DNA from: Pedobacter puniceum
GTDB taxonomy: Bacteria > Bacteroidota > Bacteroidia > Sphingobacteriales > Sphingobacteriaceae
Assembly: GCF_009674685.1 (NCBI RefSeq)
Contig: NZ_WKJI01000001.1
Location: 1,426,001-1,490,000 of the forward strand
DNA length: 64,000 nucleotides
Direction: 5' to 3'
The translations under genes were made by a program, and so were the position numbers. Under the pieces are notes generated by a model. It was not told where the DNA came from and did not search any database. It saw only the letters and a program-made list of their open reading frames with translations. Numbering within the stretch: the first letter of the stretch is position 1; each line of letters starts with the position of its first letter. This document shows positions 46,125 through 56,500 of this stretch, in pieces.

Positions 46125-47054
46125 TTAAGGATTTATGGTAAGTTCTAGTTCTTTTACAACTTTACTTTCGCCGTAAATATTAACATTAGAACCTACGAAA
46201 GTAACTTTGTAAGTACCGGCTTGCTTGTATATGAAGGTATAACTATCTAAACGGCTGCTCATGTTTTTTAAAGCGGTACCAACATCAGGTTTAACCTTAG
46301 TAAGATTTAAGGCATTAGAAACCGCCCATACCTGATTGCTTAAAACAGTTGTACCACCACCTGCGTATTTTAAAATTTTATCTGAACCAAAAACCCATGC
46401 TACAGGGGAAGTTCCAAATTTTACTGATGTCCAGCCAGCAGTACCAATATCTGCAACGGTTAACAATTGCCCGTCAGTAGTGGTCATCTTAATATCAAAC
46501 TTATTTACCCACCAACGTGGCTGTGTAAAACCTGTTATTGCGTTATATTTGAAAGCAAAGTATACAGGCTTAGTTTTATCGATAGTAAACCCTAAACTAC
46601 TTAATGTTAACAAGTTAACCACACCAGAAGAAACATAAGTAGCATCGCCAGTTTGAAGGCCAGACAAGGTAAAAGCTGAGGTTATATCAACCCAATCTGC
46701 AGATTCGTTGATATTAGCTTCTGTATACTGACCATTAAATTTTTGAGAGGCAAAAACCTTTAATGATTGAGGCTGCTGAGCATCAGAGCCATACCTTCTA
46801 TTGGTTGCAAACTCTAAAGTGATGTTTTCACTTTCTGCATTAGTTCTATCTTTATAAGCATATTTACTTCCTTCTAAACCAGAATAGAATATCAATTGCT
46901 CTGGGTTGCCAGAAAGTATGAACTTTACTGTATCTCCTACTTTATAGCTTGTTTTCTCTGTTCTTACAGAAAAATTTAGCTCTGCTACTTCCTTTTTGTT
47001 ACATGCAGAAAGCAACATCAACAAAAGGGGTACTATAAATATCTTTTTCATCAT
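46125..47054 (-). CDS. DUF5017-type surface lipoprotein, likely glycan-binding
   Basis: The protein has 309 residues with a lipobox at Cys18 (LLSAC). It opens with ELNFSVRTEKTSYKVGDTVKFILSGNPEQLIFYSGLEGSKY, the beta-sandwich start typical of DUF5017 proteins, and closes with an Ig-like strand set (SYTFIYKQAGTYKVTFVGSNVN). The centre (about 110-260) resembles a jelly roll with aromatic residues suited to sugar stacking. Such proteins follow SusD in Bacteroidota PULs and act as surface glycan-binding proteins. The gene starts 19 bp after SusD. The family assignment is good; the ligand, possibly a glycosaminoglycan, is inferred from context. Confidence 0.82.
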   Translation of the reverse strand: MMKKIFIVPLLLMLLSACNKKEVAELNFSVRTEKTSYKVGDTVKFILSGNPEQLIFYSGLEGSKYAYKDRTNAESENITLEFATNRRYGSDAQQPQSLKVFASQKFNGQYTEANINESADWVDITSAFTLSGLQTGDATYVSSGVVNLLTLSSLGFTIDKTKPVYFAFKYNAITGFTQPRWWVNKFDIKMTTTDGQLLTVADIGTAGWTSVKFGTSPVAWVFGSDKILKYAGGGTTVLSNQVWAVSNALNLTKVKPDVGTALKNMSSRLDSYTFIYKQAGTYKVTFVGSNVNIYGESKVVKELELTINP

Positions 47055-47073
47055 GACGTTTAAAAATTAAATA

Positions 47074-48714
47074 TTACCATCCTTGATTTTGTACCATTCC
47101 ATTATTTAAAGAAAGCTCTAACACCGGAATAGGCAATAAATTATGTCGTGGTGCAACATTACTTCCTGCCAAAGCTGCAAACCTAAAATTGGTAGGCGCT
47201 GTATTTTGGATATCTCTAGCTAACTGATTCATCTCTGAAGTAAAAATATCCCATCTGATTAAATCAAACTTTCTTAAACCTTCAAATGCTAGCTCTAAGA
47301 ATCTCTCTTCTCTAATTAATCTACGTAACTCTTCTTTACTTGTTGCTAAAGCCGTTACATCAGTAGCCCCTGCCCTATCTCTTACTTCTTTTAGTGCCGA
47401 TGTGGCAACGCTGGTTGGCCCGTTAACCTCGTTTTCTGCTTCTGCTAACATGAGTAAAACATCAGCATAACGCAGTAAAGGATAGTTCATTGGGGTATAA
47501 TTCTTATTTTTAGGTTTTACAACTTCATAAACCCTTCTGTATTTACCGCAGTTTCTGTTATAAAGTTGTGAGCTTGTCCAAAAAGTAGAATCTCTTACCA
47601 CTTGTAAATTGTTTACGGTATTATATACATATTGATATGAAGCAATTGTCCAGTCTCTTCTGGTGTCTGTAGCACCATAGCGACTGTAAAGTTTTGGTGT
47701 TGCATTTATAAAGCCATAACCATAACCAAAAGCTTCATCGTTGCATTGTAAACCTAGAGTATTACCCACGCGGCCTGCCTCAAAGTCTCCGCCTCGGTTA
47801 CCAAAAAATTCTACTTCCCAAATAGACTCGCCAATATCATATTTATCAGCAGCATAATTGATGAATATTTGTTTAAAGTCTGGATTTAAGCGATGTTCTT
47901 TGGGACCATTATCTGGATAAACAATTTTTCTAGCCCATTTTAAAGCCTCGGCATATTTGCTTACATCATTTAAAGGAGCACCAGCCATTTTTAGATAAAC
48001 TCTGGCTAAAATACCTCTCACAGCAGATTTTGAAACTCTACCACCAGCACCTATTTGCGTAGCAGTTTTCACTAAACCTTCTGCTTCTTCCATTTCTTTC
48101 ACTATAAAATCATAAACCTCTCTTTGCGGAGTTCTTTTGATATTTACATCATTTACAGAAGATGTTGGTACGGTTTTCAAAGGTACATCGCCCCAATTAC
48201 TTACTAATAAAAAGTGATAATAAGCTCTTAAAAATTTAGCTTCGCCTTTTGCCGCAGCTTTATTAGCCTCTGGCATTTGTACTTGATCAATTCTACTTAA
48301 AAACACGTTAGCTCTTTCTATACCTTCGTAAAGAAATCTCCATAAATTACTTACTGTACTTGTAGATGCATCAAAATTATAAACGGCTGTACCAATGGTA
48401 AAGGCGCTTCTAGAATAAAAACCATCATCGGCAACGTTTAAGTCTAGTAGTAAAGCACCACCATAAACTTCTTCTTTACCCATGATATCATAAATACCTG
48501 CAAGACCAATATTTACATCGGTTTCATTATTGTAATAGTTCTCTTTTACAATGAAAGTTGGATCTTTCTCTAAGAATTTCTCGCATCCGGTTTGCCCTAA
48601 CAATAGCATAGATGCAAAGCCGAGCAATGCTGTCTTTTTTATGATAGTTATTGAGCTTAGTGCTTTCAAATAAGACTGAGCTTTTATTGTGGTGTTTTTA
48701 TTTTGAGTTTTCAT
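47074..48714 (-). CDS. SusD/RagB-family lipoprotein of the uronate/hexosamine operon
   Basis: I start at the ATG at 48714, 10 bp after the SusC stop; an ATG at 48747 would overlap SusC. This gives 546 residues. The leader is unusually long, with about 30 residues before the hydrophobic stretch and the lipobox LGQTGC. SusD motifs include EKFLEKDPTFIVKENYYNNETDVNIGLAGIYDIM, AKGEAKFLRAYYHFLLVSNWGDVPL, LLRYADVLLMLAEAENEV and IREERFLELAFEGLRKFDLIRWD. It should bind oligosaccharides for the adjacent SusC. Gene order suggests a uronate/hexosamine glycan produced by the PL8 lyases. Confidence 0.95.
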   Translation of the reverse strand: MKTQNKNTTIKAQSYLKALSSITIIKKTALLGFASMLLLGQTGCEKFLEKDPTFIVKENYYNNETDVNIGLAGIYDIMGKEEVYGGALLLDLNVADDGFYSRSAFTIGTAVYNFDASTSTVSNLWRFLYEGIERANVFLSRIDQVQMPEANKAAAKGEAKFLRAYYHFLLVSNWGDVPLKTVPTSSVNDVNIKRTPQREVYDFIVKEMEEAEGLVKTATQIGAGGRVSKSAVRGILARVYLKMAGAPLNDVSKYAEALKWARKIVYPDNGPKEHRLNPDFKQIFINYAADKYDIGESIWEVEFFGNRGGDFEAGRVGNTLGLQCNDEAFGYGYGFINATPKLYSRYGATDTRRDWTIASYQYVYNTVNNLQVVRDSTFWTSSQLYNRNCGKYRRVYEVVKPKNKNYTPMNYPLLRYADVLLMLAEAENEVNGPTSVATSALKEVRDRAGATDVTALATSKEELRRLIREERFLELAFEGLRKFDLIRWDIFTSEMNQLARDIQNTAPTNFRFAALAGSNVAPRHNLLPIPVLELSLNNGMVQNQGW

Positions 48715-48724
48715 AAAAATCAGA

Positions 48725-51700
48725 TTATAAGGAAACATTAAAACCAAATACTATTGTTTTAGGACGAGGGTATGATGAATAATCAAAACCTGGTGTTAGT
48801 GGCGAATAGTAAACTGCAACCTCTGGATCAAATCCGGTATAATTGGTGAAAGTGAGTAAGTTTTGTGCCGAAGCATAAACTTTTGCAGATTTCACTTTTA
48901 AACGTTTTAATACGGCTGGAGGAATATTATAACCTAAAGCAACGGTTTTTAATCTTAAATAAGAACCATCCTCAACAATACGACTAGAGTATGCATTTGG
49001 CCCTTGTCCGTTTACCCTAAACATAGTGGTATTAGTGTTTTCCGGTGTCCATCGGTTTGAGAAAGTAGCATATTGATTTAAGCCTGGTCTGTTACCTGCT
49101 TCAAATAACAATCTGTTTGCGTTTAAGATATCATTACCATAAGACCATTGGAAAAACACATTTAAATCGAAGTTTTTATATCTAAGGTTATTGGTAATAC
49201 CACCTTGATGGATAGGATAACCTCTACCAATTACGGTTCTGTCTAAATCATTCACCACACCATCAGCATTTAAATCTCTGTATTTGATATCACCTGGCTT
49301 GATAGAAGCTCTTGTATTACCATTAGTGGTTACATTGTCTTTTAACTGATAAGCTCCGCTTGGTAATAAGTCAAAATCATCGTAGCCATACACACCTTCC
49401 CAGATGTAACCATACATTTGCCCCAATGGCTGTCCTAGTTTGGTGATGTATGCCGGTATCTCTCTAAAGTTTTGATCCCAAGGAACTGTACGTATTAAAC
49501 TTTCTTGATTTTGTGTAAGCTCTAATACTTTATTTTTATTGAAAGCAATGTTTATAGAGGTACTCCAATCAAAATCTTTAGTATCTATATTTTGGCTTAA
49601 AATGCTTAATTCTAAACCTTGGTTAGATGTTTTACCGATATTTTTAAATGCAGAACTATATCCGCTAGAATATGGTAATAAAGCGTTCAATAATAAATCA
49701 GAAGTTACTTTTTTATAGTAATCTGCAGTAAACGTAATACGTTGTTTTAAAAATCCTACATCAAACCCAATATTGGTTTGGGCAGTTGATTCCCATTTTA
49801 ATTGAGGATTAGCTATAGAACTTAAATAAATACCTTGTACCAAATTATTATTGAAAGGATAATAACCATTGCTAGTAGGTCCTGTATTATCAAAATTTAT
49901 TTCAGCATAAGTGGCGTATTCGCTTACGCGATTATTACCGGTTACACCATAACCTAACCTAAATTTAGCATCAGAAAAAATGGTTTGGTTTTTCATGAAG
50001 TCCTCGTTAATCACTCGCCATGCAAATGCTGCAGAAGGAAAATAACCCCACTGGCTACCCTTTCTAAATTTAGAAGAACCATCGGCCCTAAAAGATGCTG
50101 TTAATAGATATTTACTCTTGTAATTATAATTAATTCTTGATAGGTAAGACATTAAAGACCACTCGGTATTTAAAGCTGTTACCGGCTGTTGTGTACCTTG
50201 ACTTAAACCTGCTAAGCCTAAAATCTCGTTTGGTAATTGCGTAGCTCTTAAACCATATCTTCTAAAAGTATTCTCTTGGAAAGTAAGACCTCCAACAAGA
50301 TTAATGGTATGGTTCTTATTTATTTTTTTATTGTAGGTGATGATATTCTCATTTAACCAAGTATTGTTATCGGTATAAGTAACAGAACCGTTTACCTTAT
50401 CTGTACTACCAAAATAGCCATATCTGGTTAAAGAGTTATTAAAGCTTTCTTGTCTTAAAGCCGAATTATTTACCCCCCCAGAGATTTTAATTTTAAGATC
50501 TTTAGTAAAAGCATATTCCAAGAAACCATTGGCTACTAAACGATTGTTAAAAGTTTGTCTTAATTCGTTTCTTGCAGAAAGAATGGGGTTAATACGATAA
50601 TCATTTAAAGGATTATCAATCTCTGGATCCAATAATAAATCATCCAACTCTACCCCTGTAGCGGTTACCGGACGATAGCCCCAAACGCTATACATCAGAT
50701 AATTCATTGCAGAGAAATTTTGCTCTGGTGTAGCTGGGTTAGAACCAAAAGTTTTAGTACCAGAATATAAAATGTTAGTACCTGCTTTTAACTTATCATT
50801 AAAAGTTTGGTCTAATGTAAACCTCCCTTGTTTACGGTTAAAACCAGAGTTAATAATAACCCCTTTTTGATCAAACAAATTACCAGAAACAGAATATTTA
50901 GTATTTTTTGTTCCTCCTCTTATAGATAATGAATGATCTTGCATAGGCGAACTTTGGAAAAGTTTATCTTGCCAATCTGTACCTTCTGCATTTCTGTAAT
51001 CTTCTAAAGTTTTACCATCTCTAAAGTAATTAAGCAGGATTCCTGTTGGGTCTCTTTCTGCTTGTAATTTTACAAATTCATAAGGCCCCATTAAATCAAT
51101 AGAATTAATCACTTGCTGAGAGCCTAAATAACCTTGATAATTAATTGAAGGCGGCCCCTCTTTACCTCTTTTGGTTGTAATTAAAATTACACCATTTGCA
51201 CCTCTAGCACCATAAATAGCTGTTGCAGAAGCATCTTTTAAAACCTCAATAGATTCTACTTCGGCCGGGTTTAAAGTACCGCTATTTGCATCTTCAGTAG
51301 GGAAACCATCTATCACATATAAAGGAGAATTATCTTGTGTTAAAGAGTTGGCACCTCTTACTACTATATTAACTCCAGAACCTGGCTTACCACTTTCAGA
51401 ACTTACTTGCACCCCTGCTATCCTACCAGCTAAAGCTTCTATAGCAGAACCAACAGGCGCCTTCTGTACATCGTTCATGTTAACAGAAGAAACAGAGCCT
51501 GTTAAATCTTTTCTTTGTACCTCGCCGTAACCAATTACTACAACCTCACTTAAAGCTTTGTTATCCATTCTTAAAGCAATGTCTATAACGGTCTTAGTTC
51601 CTACCACAACTTCCTGTGAAGAATAGCCCAAGTAACGAAACTCTAAAACTGTATTTGCTGTTGTAGGTACTTTTATACTGTATTTACCATTAATATCAGT

Positions 51701-51862
51701 AACTGCCCCCATGGTACTGCCCTTAATAGCTACACTTACACCAACTAATGCATCTCCTAAACCAGCATCGGTAACTTTACCAGTTATTTGTCTGGTTTGT
51801 TGTGCTTGTAAGCTTACAAGCGGAATCATTAATAAGATTAATAAAGAAATCTTCCGAATCAT
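48725..51862 (-). CDS. SusC/RagA-type TonB-dependent transporter, first gene of the operon
   Basis: The protein has 1045 residues with a signal peptide ending SLQAQ. The regulatory-like domain (RQITGKVTDAGLGDALVGVSVAIKGS) leads into LSEVVVIGYGEVQRKDLTGSV, the plug (PLYVIDGFPT; EVLKDASATAIYGARGANGVILITTKRG) and a barrel ending TIVFGFNVSL. It heads a seven-gene unit (SusC, SusD, DUF5017-like, GH88, GH3, GH20, CBM9-like) that ends in the terminator at 39925. The M2 direct repeat at 51963-52002 lies about 100 bp upstream. A 7-bp-arm hairpin at 51902-51918 lies in the leader. Confidence 0.96.
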   Translation of the reverse strand: MIRKISLLILLMIPLVSLQAQQTRQITGKVTDAGLGDALVGVSVAIKGSTMGAVTDINGKYSIKVPTTANTVLEFRYLGYSSQEVVVGTKTVIDIALRMDNKALSEVVVIGYGEVQRKDLTGSVSSVNMNDVQKAPVGSAIEALAGRIAGVQVSSESGKPGSGVNIVVRGANSLTQDNSPLYVIDGFPTEDANSGTLNPAEVESIEVLKDASATAIYGARGANGVILITTKRGKEGPPSINYQGYLGSQQVINSIDLMGPYEFVKLQAERDPTGILLNYFRDGKTLEDYRNAEGTDWQDKLFQSSPMQDHSLSIRGGTKNTKYSVSGNLFDQKGVIINSGFNRKQGRFTLDQTFNDKLKAGTNILYSGTKTFGSNPATPEQNFSAMNYLMYSVWGYRPVTATGVELDDLLLDPEIDNPLNDYRINPILSARNELRQTFNNRLVANGFLEYAFTKDLKIKISGGVNNSALRQESFNNSLTRYGYFGSTDKVNGSVTYTDNNTWLNENIITYNKKINKNHTINLVGGLTFQENTFRRYGLRATQLPNEILGLAGLSQGTQQPVTALNTEWSLMSYLSRINYNYKSKYLLTASFRADGSSKFRKGSQWGYFPSAAFAWRVINEDFMKNQTIFSDAKFRLGYGVTGNNRVSEYATYAEINFDNTGPTSNGYYPFNNNLVQGIYLSSIANPQLKWESTAQTNIGFDVGFLKQRITFTADYYKKVTSDLLLNALLPYSSGYSSAFKNIGKTSNQGLELSILSQNIDTKDFDWSTSINIAFNKNKVLELTQNQESLIRTVPWDQNFREIPAYITKLGQPLGQMYGYIWEGVYGYDDFDLLPSGAYQLKDNVTTNGNTRASIKPGDIKYRDLNADGVVNDLDRTVIGRGYPIHQGGITNNLRYKNFDLNVFFQWSYGNDILNANRLLFEAGNRPGLNQYATFSNRWTPENTNTTMFRVNGQGPNAYSSRIVEDGSYLRLKTVALGYNIPPAVLKRLKVKSAKVYASAQNLLTFTNYTGFDPEVAVYYSPLTPGFDYSSYPRPKTIVFGFNVSL

Positions 51863-51962
51863 ATATTCTAAGTTTATAATTTAGTTCTGCTTCATTACAT
51901 CATCAGTTTTTAACTGATTTTGTAAACCTGCTCTTCAAAATTGAGAATAGCACCATAAAAAA

Positions 51963-52002
51963 CAGGGGTAAAATTTAGTTTGAATGAGGGTAATAATTCT
52001 TT
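51963..52002 (-). promoter_or_regulatory. M2 direct-repeat operator candidate upstream of the SusC operon
   Basis: On the plus strand, AGGGGTAAAATTTAGTTT (51964-51981) and TGAGGGTAATAATTCTTT (51985-52002) form a direct repeat whose GGGT cores are 22 bp apart. The first copy matches 15 of 18 bases of a unit upstream of the PL8 gene (57054-57071). The site starts 101 bp before the SusC start codon. Confidence 0.55.
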
Positions 52003-52006
52003 AAAT

Positions 52007-52040
52007 ATTAGAAATAGCTAGTGATTAAGCTATTTCTAAT
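52007..52040. terminator. 13-bp perfect inverted repeat after the PL8/T9SS operon
   Basis: Arms ATTAGAAATAGCT (52007-52019) and its exact complement (52028-52040) surround an 8-nt loop. It is 49 bp past the stop of the T9SS protein gene, where leftward transcription should end. A T-run follows on the plus side rather than the minus side, so termination efficiency is uncertain. Confidence 0.6.
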
Positions 52041-52088
52041 ATAATTTTTTTCATCAAATCATTTATCATGATTGATGCTGATTGCAAT

Positions 52089-53507
52089 TTATTTTTTAAC
52101 AAATTTAGTTTCTGCATTTAGGCCATTAGCTAGAACTCTGGCAATGTAAACGCCAGCTTGAATAGCTGGTAGAGCTTTACTAATAGTGTTATTACCTTCT
52201 TGCAAGCTTACTTGCTCTTCAAAAATCTTTTTGCCGCTCATATCGTAAACAGCTATTTTTCCTGACGCATAAGACGTAGCATAAATGTGTGCATTTAAAA
52301 CACTTTCTTCACTTACAGAAACTTTAAAGTTTTGATTGTTAAATGCTGATTTAACCGCTACTAATTGATTAAAAATTGTTTCTGTACCATCAAAATCAAC
52401 TTGTTTTAATTGATAATAGTTATTACCGTTAAGGGGGTTATTATCATTAAAGATATAGTTTTGTACAGTTTCTGAATTTCCTTTACCATTAATGCGAGAA
52501 ATAAATTTAAAATTTTTGTCTTCTCCGGCTCTTAAAAGCTCAAAATGAGAATTATTTTGCTCTGATGCTGTTTTCCAATTTAAACGAATACCACTGGCTG
52601 TGTTTTCTCCTGTGAAAGAGGTTAGAGAAACTGGAAGAGTTGGGTCTGTTTCAACTTGATAAGTGATTACTATATTAGAGATCCCAACTTTTTCAGCTCC
52701 TGCTGTTCCAGAACCAGATGCATAAGCAAAAGATATTGCATTTATCGCTGTTTGACTATATGTTGTACCAACTTTAGGAAATTCTTGAGTATATTTTACA
52801 CCATCAACATAAATATGATAAGTATTTGAGTTAAGAGATACAGAAGATGCAGGAGTACCATAAGAATAATTTATGCTACCTGAAGTACTATTCACAAATA
52901 TTTCAACTTTCTGTGATTGAGAAGCTTTAATTAATGAAGTACTAGGAGTGGTAGTAGTGTTAGCACTTCCATCTGCACTTCTAAACTGAGTTATTAAATT
53001 ACCACTTTTTACAATTCTAAAAGAAGCAAAAATATCAGCAAGGGGAGTCGAAGTTAAAGAATTAGTATTAACCAAATTTGTAGCTCCGCTTACTGAAGAA
53101 TTACCAAAAGCTATCATAAATTCTTTTAAACCTGTATAAAGAGATAAATCTAAATCAAAAGAAAATTTAACTATACCTGTTGCATTTTGAATATTAAAAA
53201 CTGTAGCTTTAGCTAAACCTGACATAGAATTTTTGATAGTTAATTTACTACTAGCTAAAGTAAATTCGGCATCTGTTTGATAAGATATCGCTCTTAATTT
53301 ATATGCACTTTTTACAAATGGAAAAAATTGTCCTTGTACACTTGTTGAAGTGGATAAAGGAGACTCATACCATTTCGAATTAACACCATTGACTGTTGCC
53401 GTGGTATCTAAATTAACATTAATTGTTCTGTTAAAAGGAGAAAATTGCCCTTTCACAAAACTTGCGCTTAATAATAAGCCTAACACTAAAAGTAGTTTTC
53501 TTTTCAT
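52089..53507 (-). CDS. T9SS-sorted secreted protein of unknown function
   Basis: The protein has 472 residues with a signal peptide (MKRKLLLVLGLLLSASFVKG). Residues about 22-285 are beta-rich and low in charge, with no catalytic motif I recognise. DPTLPVSLTSFTGENTASGIRLNWKTASEQNN begins the linker domain common before T9SS tails. The C-terminal 75 residues (KIAVYDMSGKKIF; AIQAGVYIARVLANG; FVKK) match a type A sorting domain, so the protein should be exported and attached to the cell surface or released. It follows the T9SS-tagged PL8 lyase by 19 bp, which suggests a carbohydrate-binding partner or second enzyme for the same polymer. No established function is claimed. Confidence 0.8.
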   Translation of the reverse strand: MKRKLLLVLGLLLSASFVKGQFSPFNRTINVNLDTTATVNGVNSKWYESPLSTSTSVQGQFFPFVKSAYKLRAISYQTDAEFTLASSKLTIKNSMSGLAKATVFNIQNATGIVKFSFDLDLSLYTGLKEFMIAFGNSSVSGATNLVNTNSLTSTPLADIFASFRIVKSGNLITQFRSADGSANTTTTPSTSLIKASQSQKVEIFVNSTSGSINYSYGTPASSVSLNSNTYHIYVDGVKYTQEFPKVGTTYSQTAINAISFAYASGSGTAGAEKVGISNIVITYQVETDPTLPVSLTSFTGENTASGIRLNWKTASEQNNSHFELLRAGEDKNFKFISRINGKGNSETVQNYIFNDNNPLNGNNYYQLKQVDFDGTETIFNQLVAVKSAFNNQNFKVSVSEESVLNAHIYATSYASGKIAVYDMSGKKIFEEQVSLQEGNNTISKALPAIQAGVYIARVLANGLNAETKFVKK

Positions 53508-53526
53508 AATTTTAATTTGTTTGGTT

Positions 53527-56500
53527 TTATATTTTTATAATTTTTTGTGTGATTTTCTTTTGATTTTCAGAGACTTGAAGTACATAAACCCCGGCAGATA
53601 AATAGGATATATCTAACATCAATTCCTGAGTAGCATTTACCAAATGACTCTGTTTGTAAAATTCTTTTCCTAGCAAATCCAGAATTTGAACCTCTATTTG
53701 TTTAGAAAAATAAGCAGGATAACGAATATTGATTTCTCTCTGGCTAGGGTTTGGATATATGGTAATTATTTCAATTTCTTGTTGAGGTACATCTACCAAA
53801 ATCACCTTTTCGTAACTAATTGTCCCATCCAAATCTGTTAACAACAACTTATAATAAAGCTGTGGGTAATTACTCGGGTAGTTTTTGTCTACATAGCTGT
53901 AATTGTTTATAGATACAGCATTATTAGCAGCTTTTACCGTAGTAATTTCCTCAAAATCAACACCATTTGTACTTCTATAAAGAGTATAAACATCTGTATT
54001 ATGTTCTGATAAGCTTTGCCATGTTAAGGCTATACCTTCCCGTTTTAAAGTCCCTTCAAAACCATGCATTTCTACAGGTAGGGTAACATCTTTAACCAAT
54101 TTTAAAGTAGCAGAAAAACCATCTTTTAAAGTAAAACCTGCATTTAATCCGTTGGTTACTTGTGTAATGTTAGCATTATTGGTATTGGTTACTACTCGCC
54201 ATTTTCCTGAAAGAGATACGGTTATTAAACTGGCAGATGAAACCCAATCACTATCTACATTGGCTACCGCATTTAAATCTGGATTAGCGATTTTAACAAT
54301 TAAAGTGTCTCCCACTTCCCGTAGCGTTAGCAAAGCCCTTCCTGATATCCCTTTCAAATAACCTATGTTAATATTAGGCTGTGCTAAATAACAAGCATAA
54401 GCTCTTATCTGGGCCGGTAAATAATGTACAGCATGAACAGAATCTGTTTGTTTTAATACCTGATAAACTTCTCCGTTCCTAATTTTTTGTGCCAAGGCAC
54501 TCATATCTTGAGGTGTAATACTTGGCACTACAGTATAATGGTATTTCGCTGCCGATGGCCTTGTACCATGTAATAACCAAGCTTTACTAGCATTAGCGGT
54601 TGAAGTAGTACTGGTATTATTAGTAATATGCTGCGGCGTAGATTGTTGCCCTCTAAAAACTTGTATATTTCCATTTCCTACCGGGATGTAGTAACCTGTA
54701 GTTTGCCCATTTACCAACCACACCGGATTAGTTGCCGTAGAAAGCTCTCCACTATAAGTAGCACTTGTTGGTGTTAAAGAGTTTAAATAAATAGATGGAT
54801 TTGAACTGGCATTAATGCCTTGAAAAAGCGTAGTAATTACTTGATTGGTGGTATTGGTAGCGCTGATATTTGAGCCCAAACAAACCATCAAAGAATCAAA
54901 AGTAAAAACAGATTTTCTAAACCTTAGGTTATTAGCATTATATTTAGAACCTCCGTCTTCGATAAAATTCATTCCAAATACACCATAATTACCATCTGCT
55001 AAAGCACCTGCAAAATCATCTGCTTGATATTCTGATGCAGTACCACTTATAAGAGGCTTTAAATCATCATAAGCTAAACGCAAACTGGTTGTACCAGGCA
55101 TCATGTTCCAATCCCAACCAGCACCACCAGCTATATAACCTGATGCTGCCAAACTACCATCGTATAAAACTTCTAAAGAACCGTAACTTTGGTAACGACC
55201 GTATCGGTTGGCTTCTGTATAAATTTCTGAACCAAACATAATATTGGTAAAACCCCGCATAGCTGCTACCCAATTTCCTTTCCTCATCACACCGGTTTGA
55301 CCATAATTAAATTGGTGATAGCCATCTAAATTGATATTAGCGACACTGTATCTGTTGGTTTGGAAGATATAATTGTAAAACTTAGCCATCTCTGGCTCAA
55401 AACTACTTCCTACCAAATCTCCGCCAACGGTAATCAACCTTTCAAACGCAGTAACATTTACAGGAACATTAGACGGGAAAGGTCCTCTTCCAGAGGCTGC
55501 ATGCGGATATATTGCTCCTTTTGAAGTTTCTAAAAACAAACTCTTCATGAAGAAACACATGTTTTGATAAGCCGCCTGACTAATTTTAAAAGGTGTAGCT
55601 CTAAGCTCAAATGCTCTGGCTATCCAAGTAGCATAAGCATAAGCATAGCTAATGTGTTGAGAATTATGGTGGAAGAATGTACCATCTGGCTTTATACCAT
55701 CTAAAGCACCCTGGCTAATTTCTACTGCATAAGCAAGAAAACCAGAAAAACCTCTTAAATCTCTGGCAATTTCATCATTAGTTGCTCCTAGTAAAGCTAA
55801 TTCTACCAAGAAATTAGATTTTACATGTACAAAATCTGTGTTTTGCCCAGGTATTTGATTAGTAGCGTATATCTTGTTAAACTCATTAGACCATTTTAAC
55901 ATTTTTAAGACTTCCGCTTTTAGTGTAGCATCTTGTATATAAGGATATGCCTCTAGAAAGCCTATTGGGAAATTACGTGACGCGGTATAATCATTATAAG
56001 GCATTATATTTCTGGCTCCTTCTGCTAAACCTTGCTCAAAAACCAAATAAGCCAACAAGCTTTGCAACTGATTATACGCTGTAACATCACTACTTACTGC
56101 ATGAGCTCTAGCTAAAGCACCACAATGGGTAGAAATGGCTAATAAAGTAGCCTCATCAAACACATTAACACCTACACCTTTTAAAGAACCATCGGTATTG
56201 GTTGTGATAGATAAACTGCTTACGTAATCCTTTGCTGCTTGTAATACAGTGGCTGTTGGTGCTGCAAGTGTTCTATTATAAGTGGTTCTAATGCTTTGAA
56301 TGGCAGAAATTTCTGCTTGAGTAGCAGCAGTAATATTTTGCTGTGGCTGATTTAACCAATTTGCCAAAGCCGAAGTATATGGCGAAGTAACCACAAAATG
56401 CTGACGGTCTAATATTAAATGCGGACCTGGTATTCTTTGCTCTGCGTTACCTACGAAAAGCATTTCATCAAGATAAAGCGTGTTTAAGGTACCTGATGCA

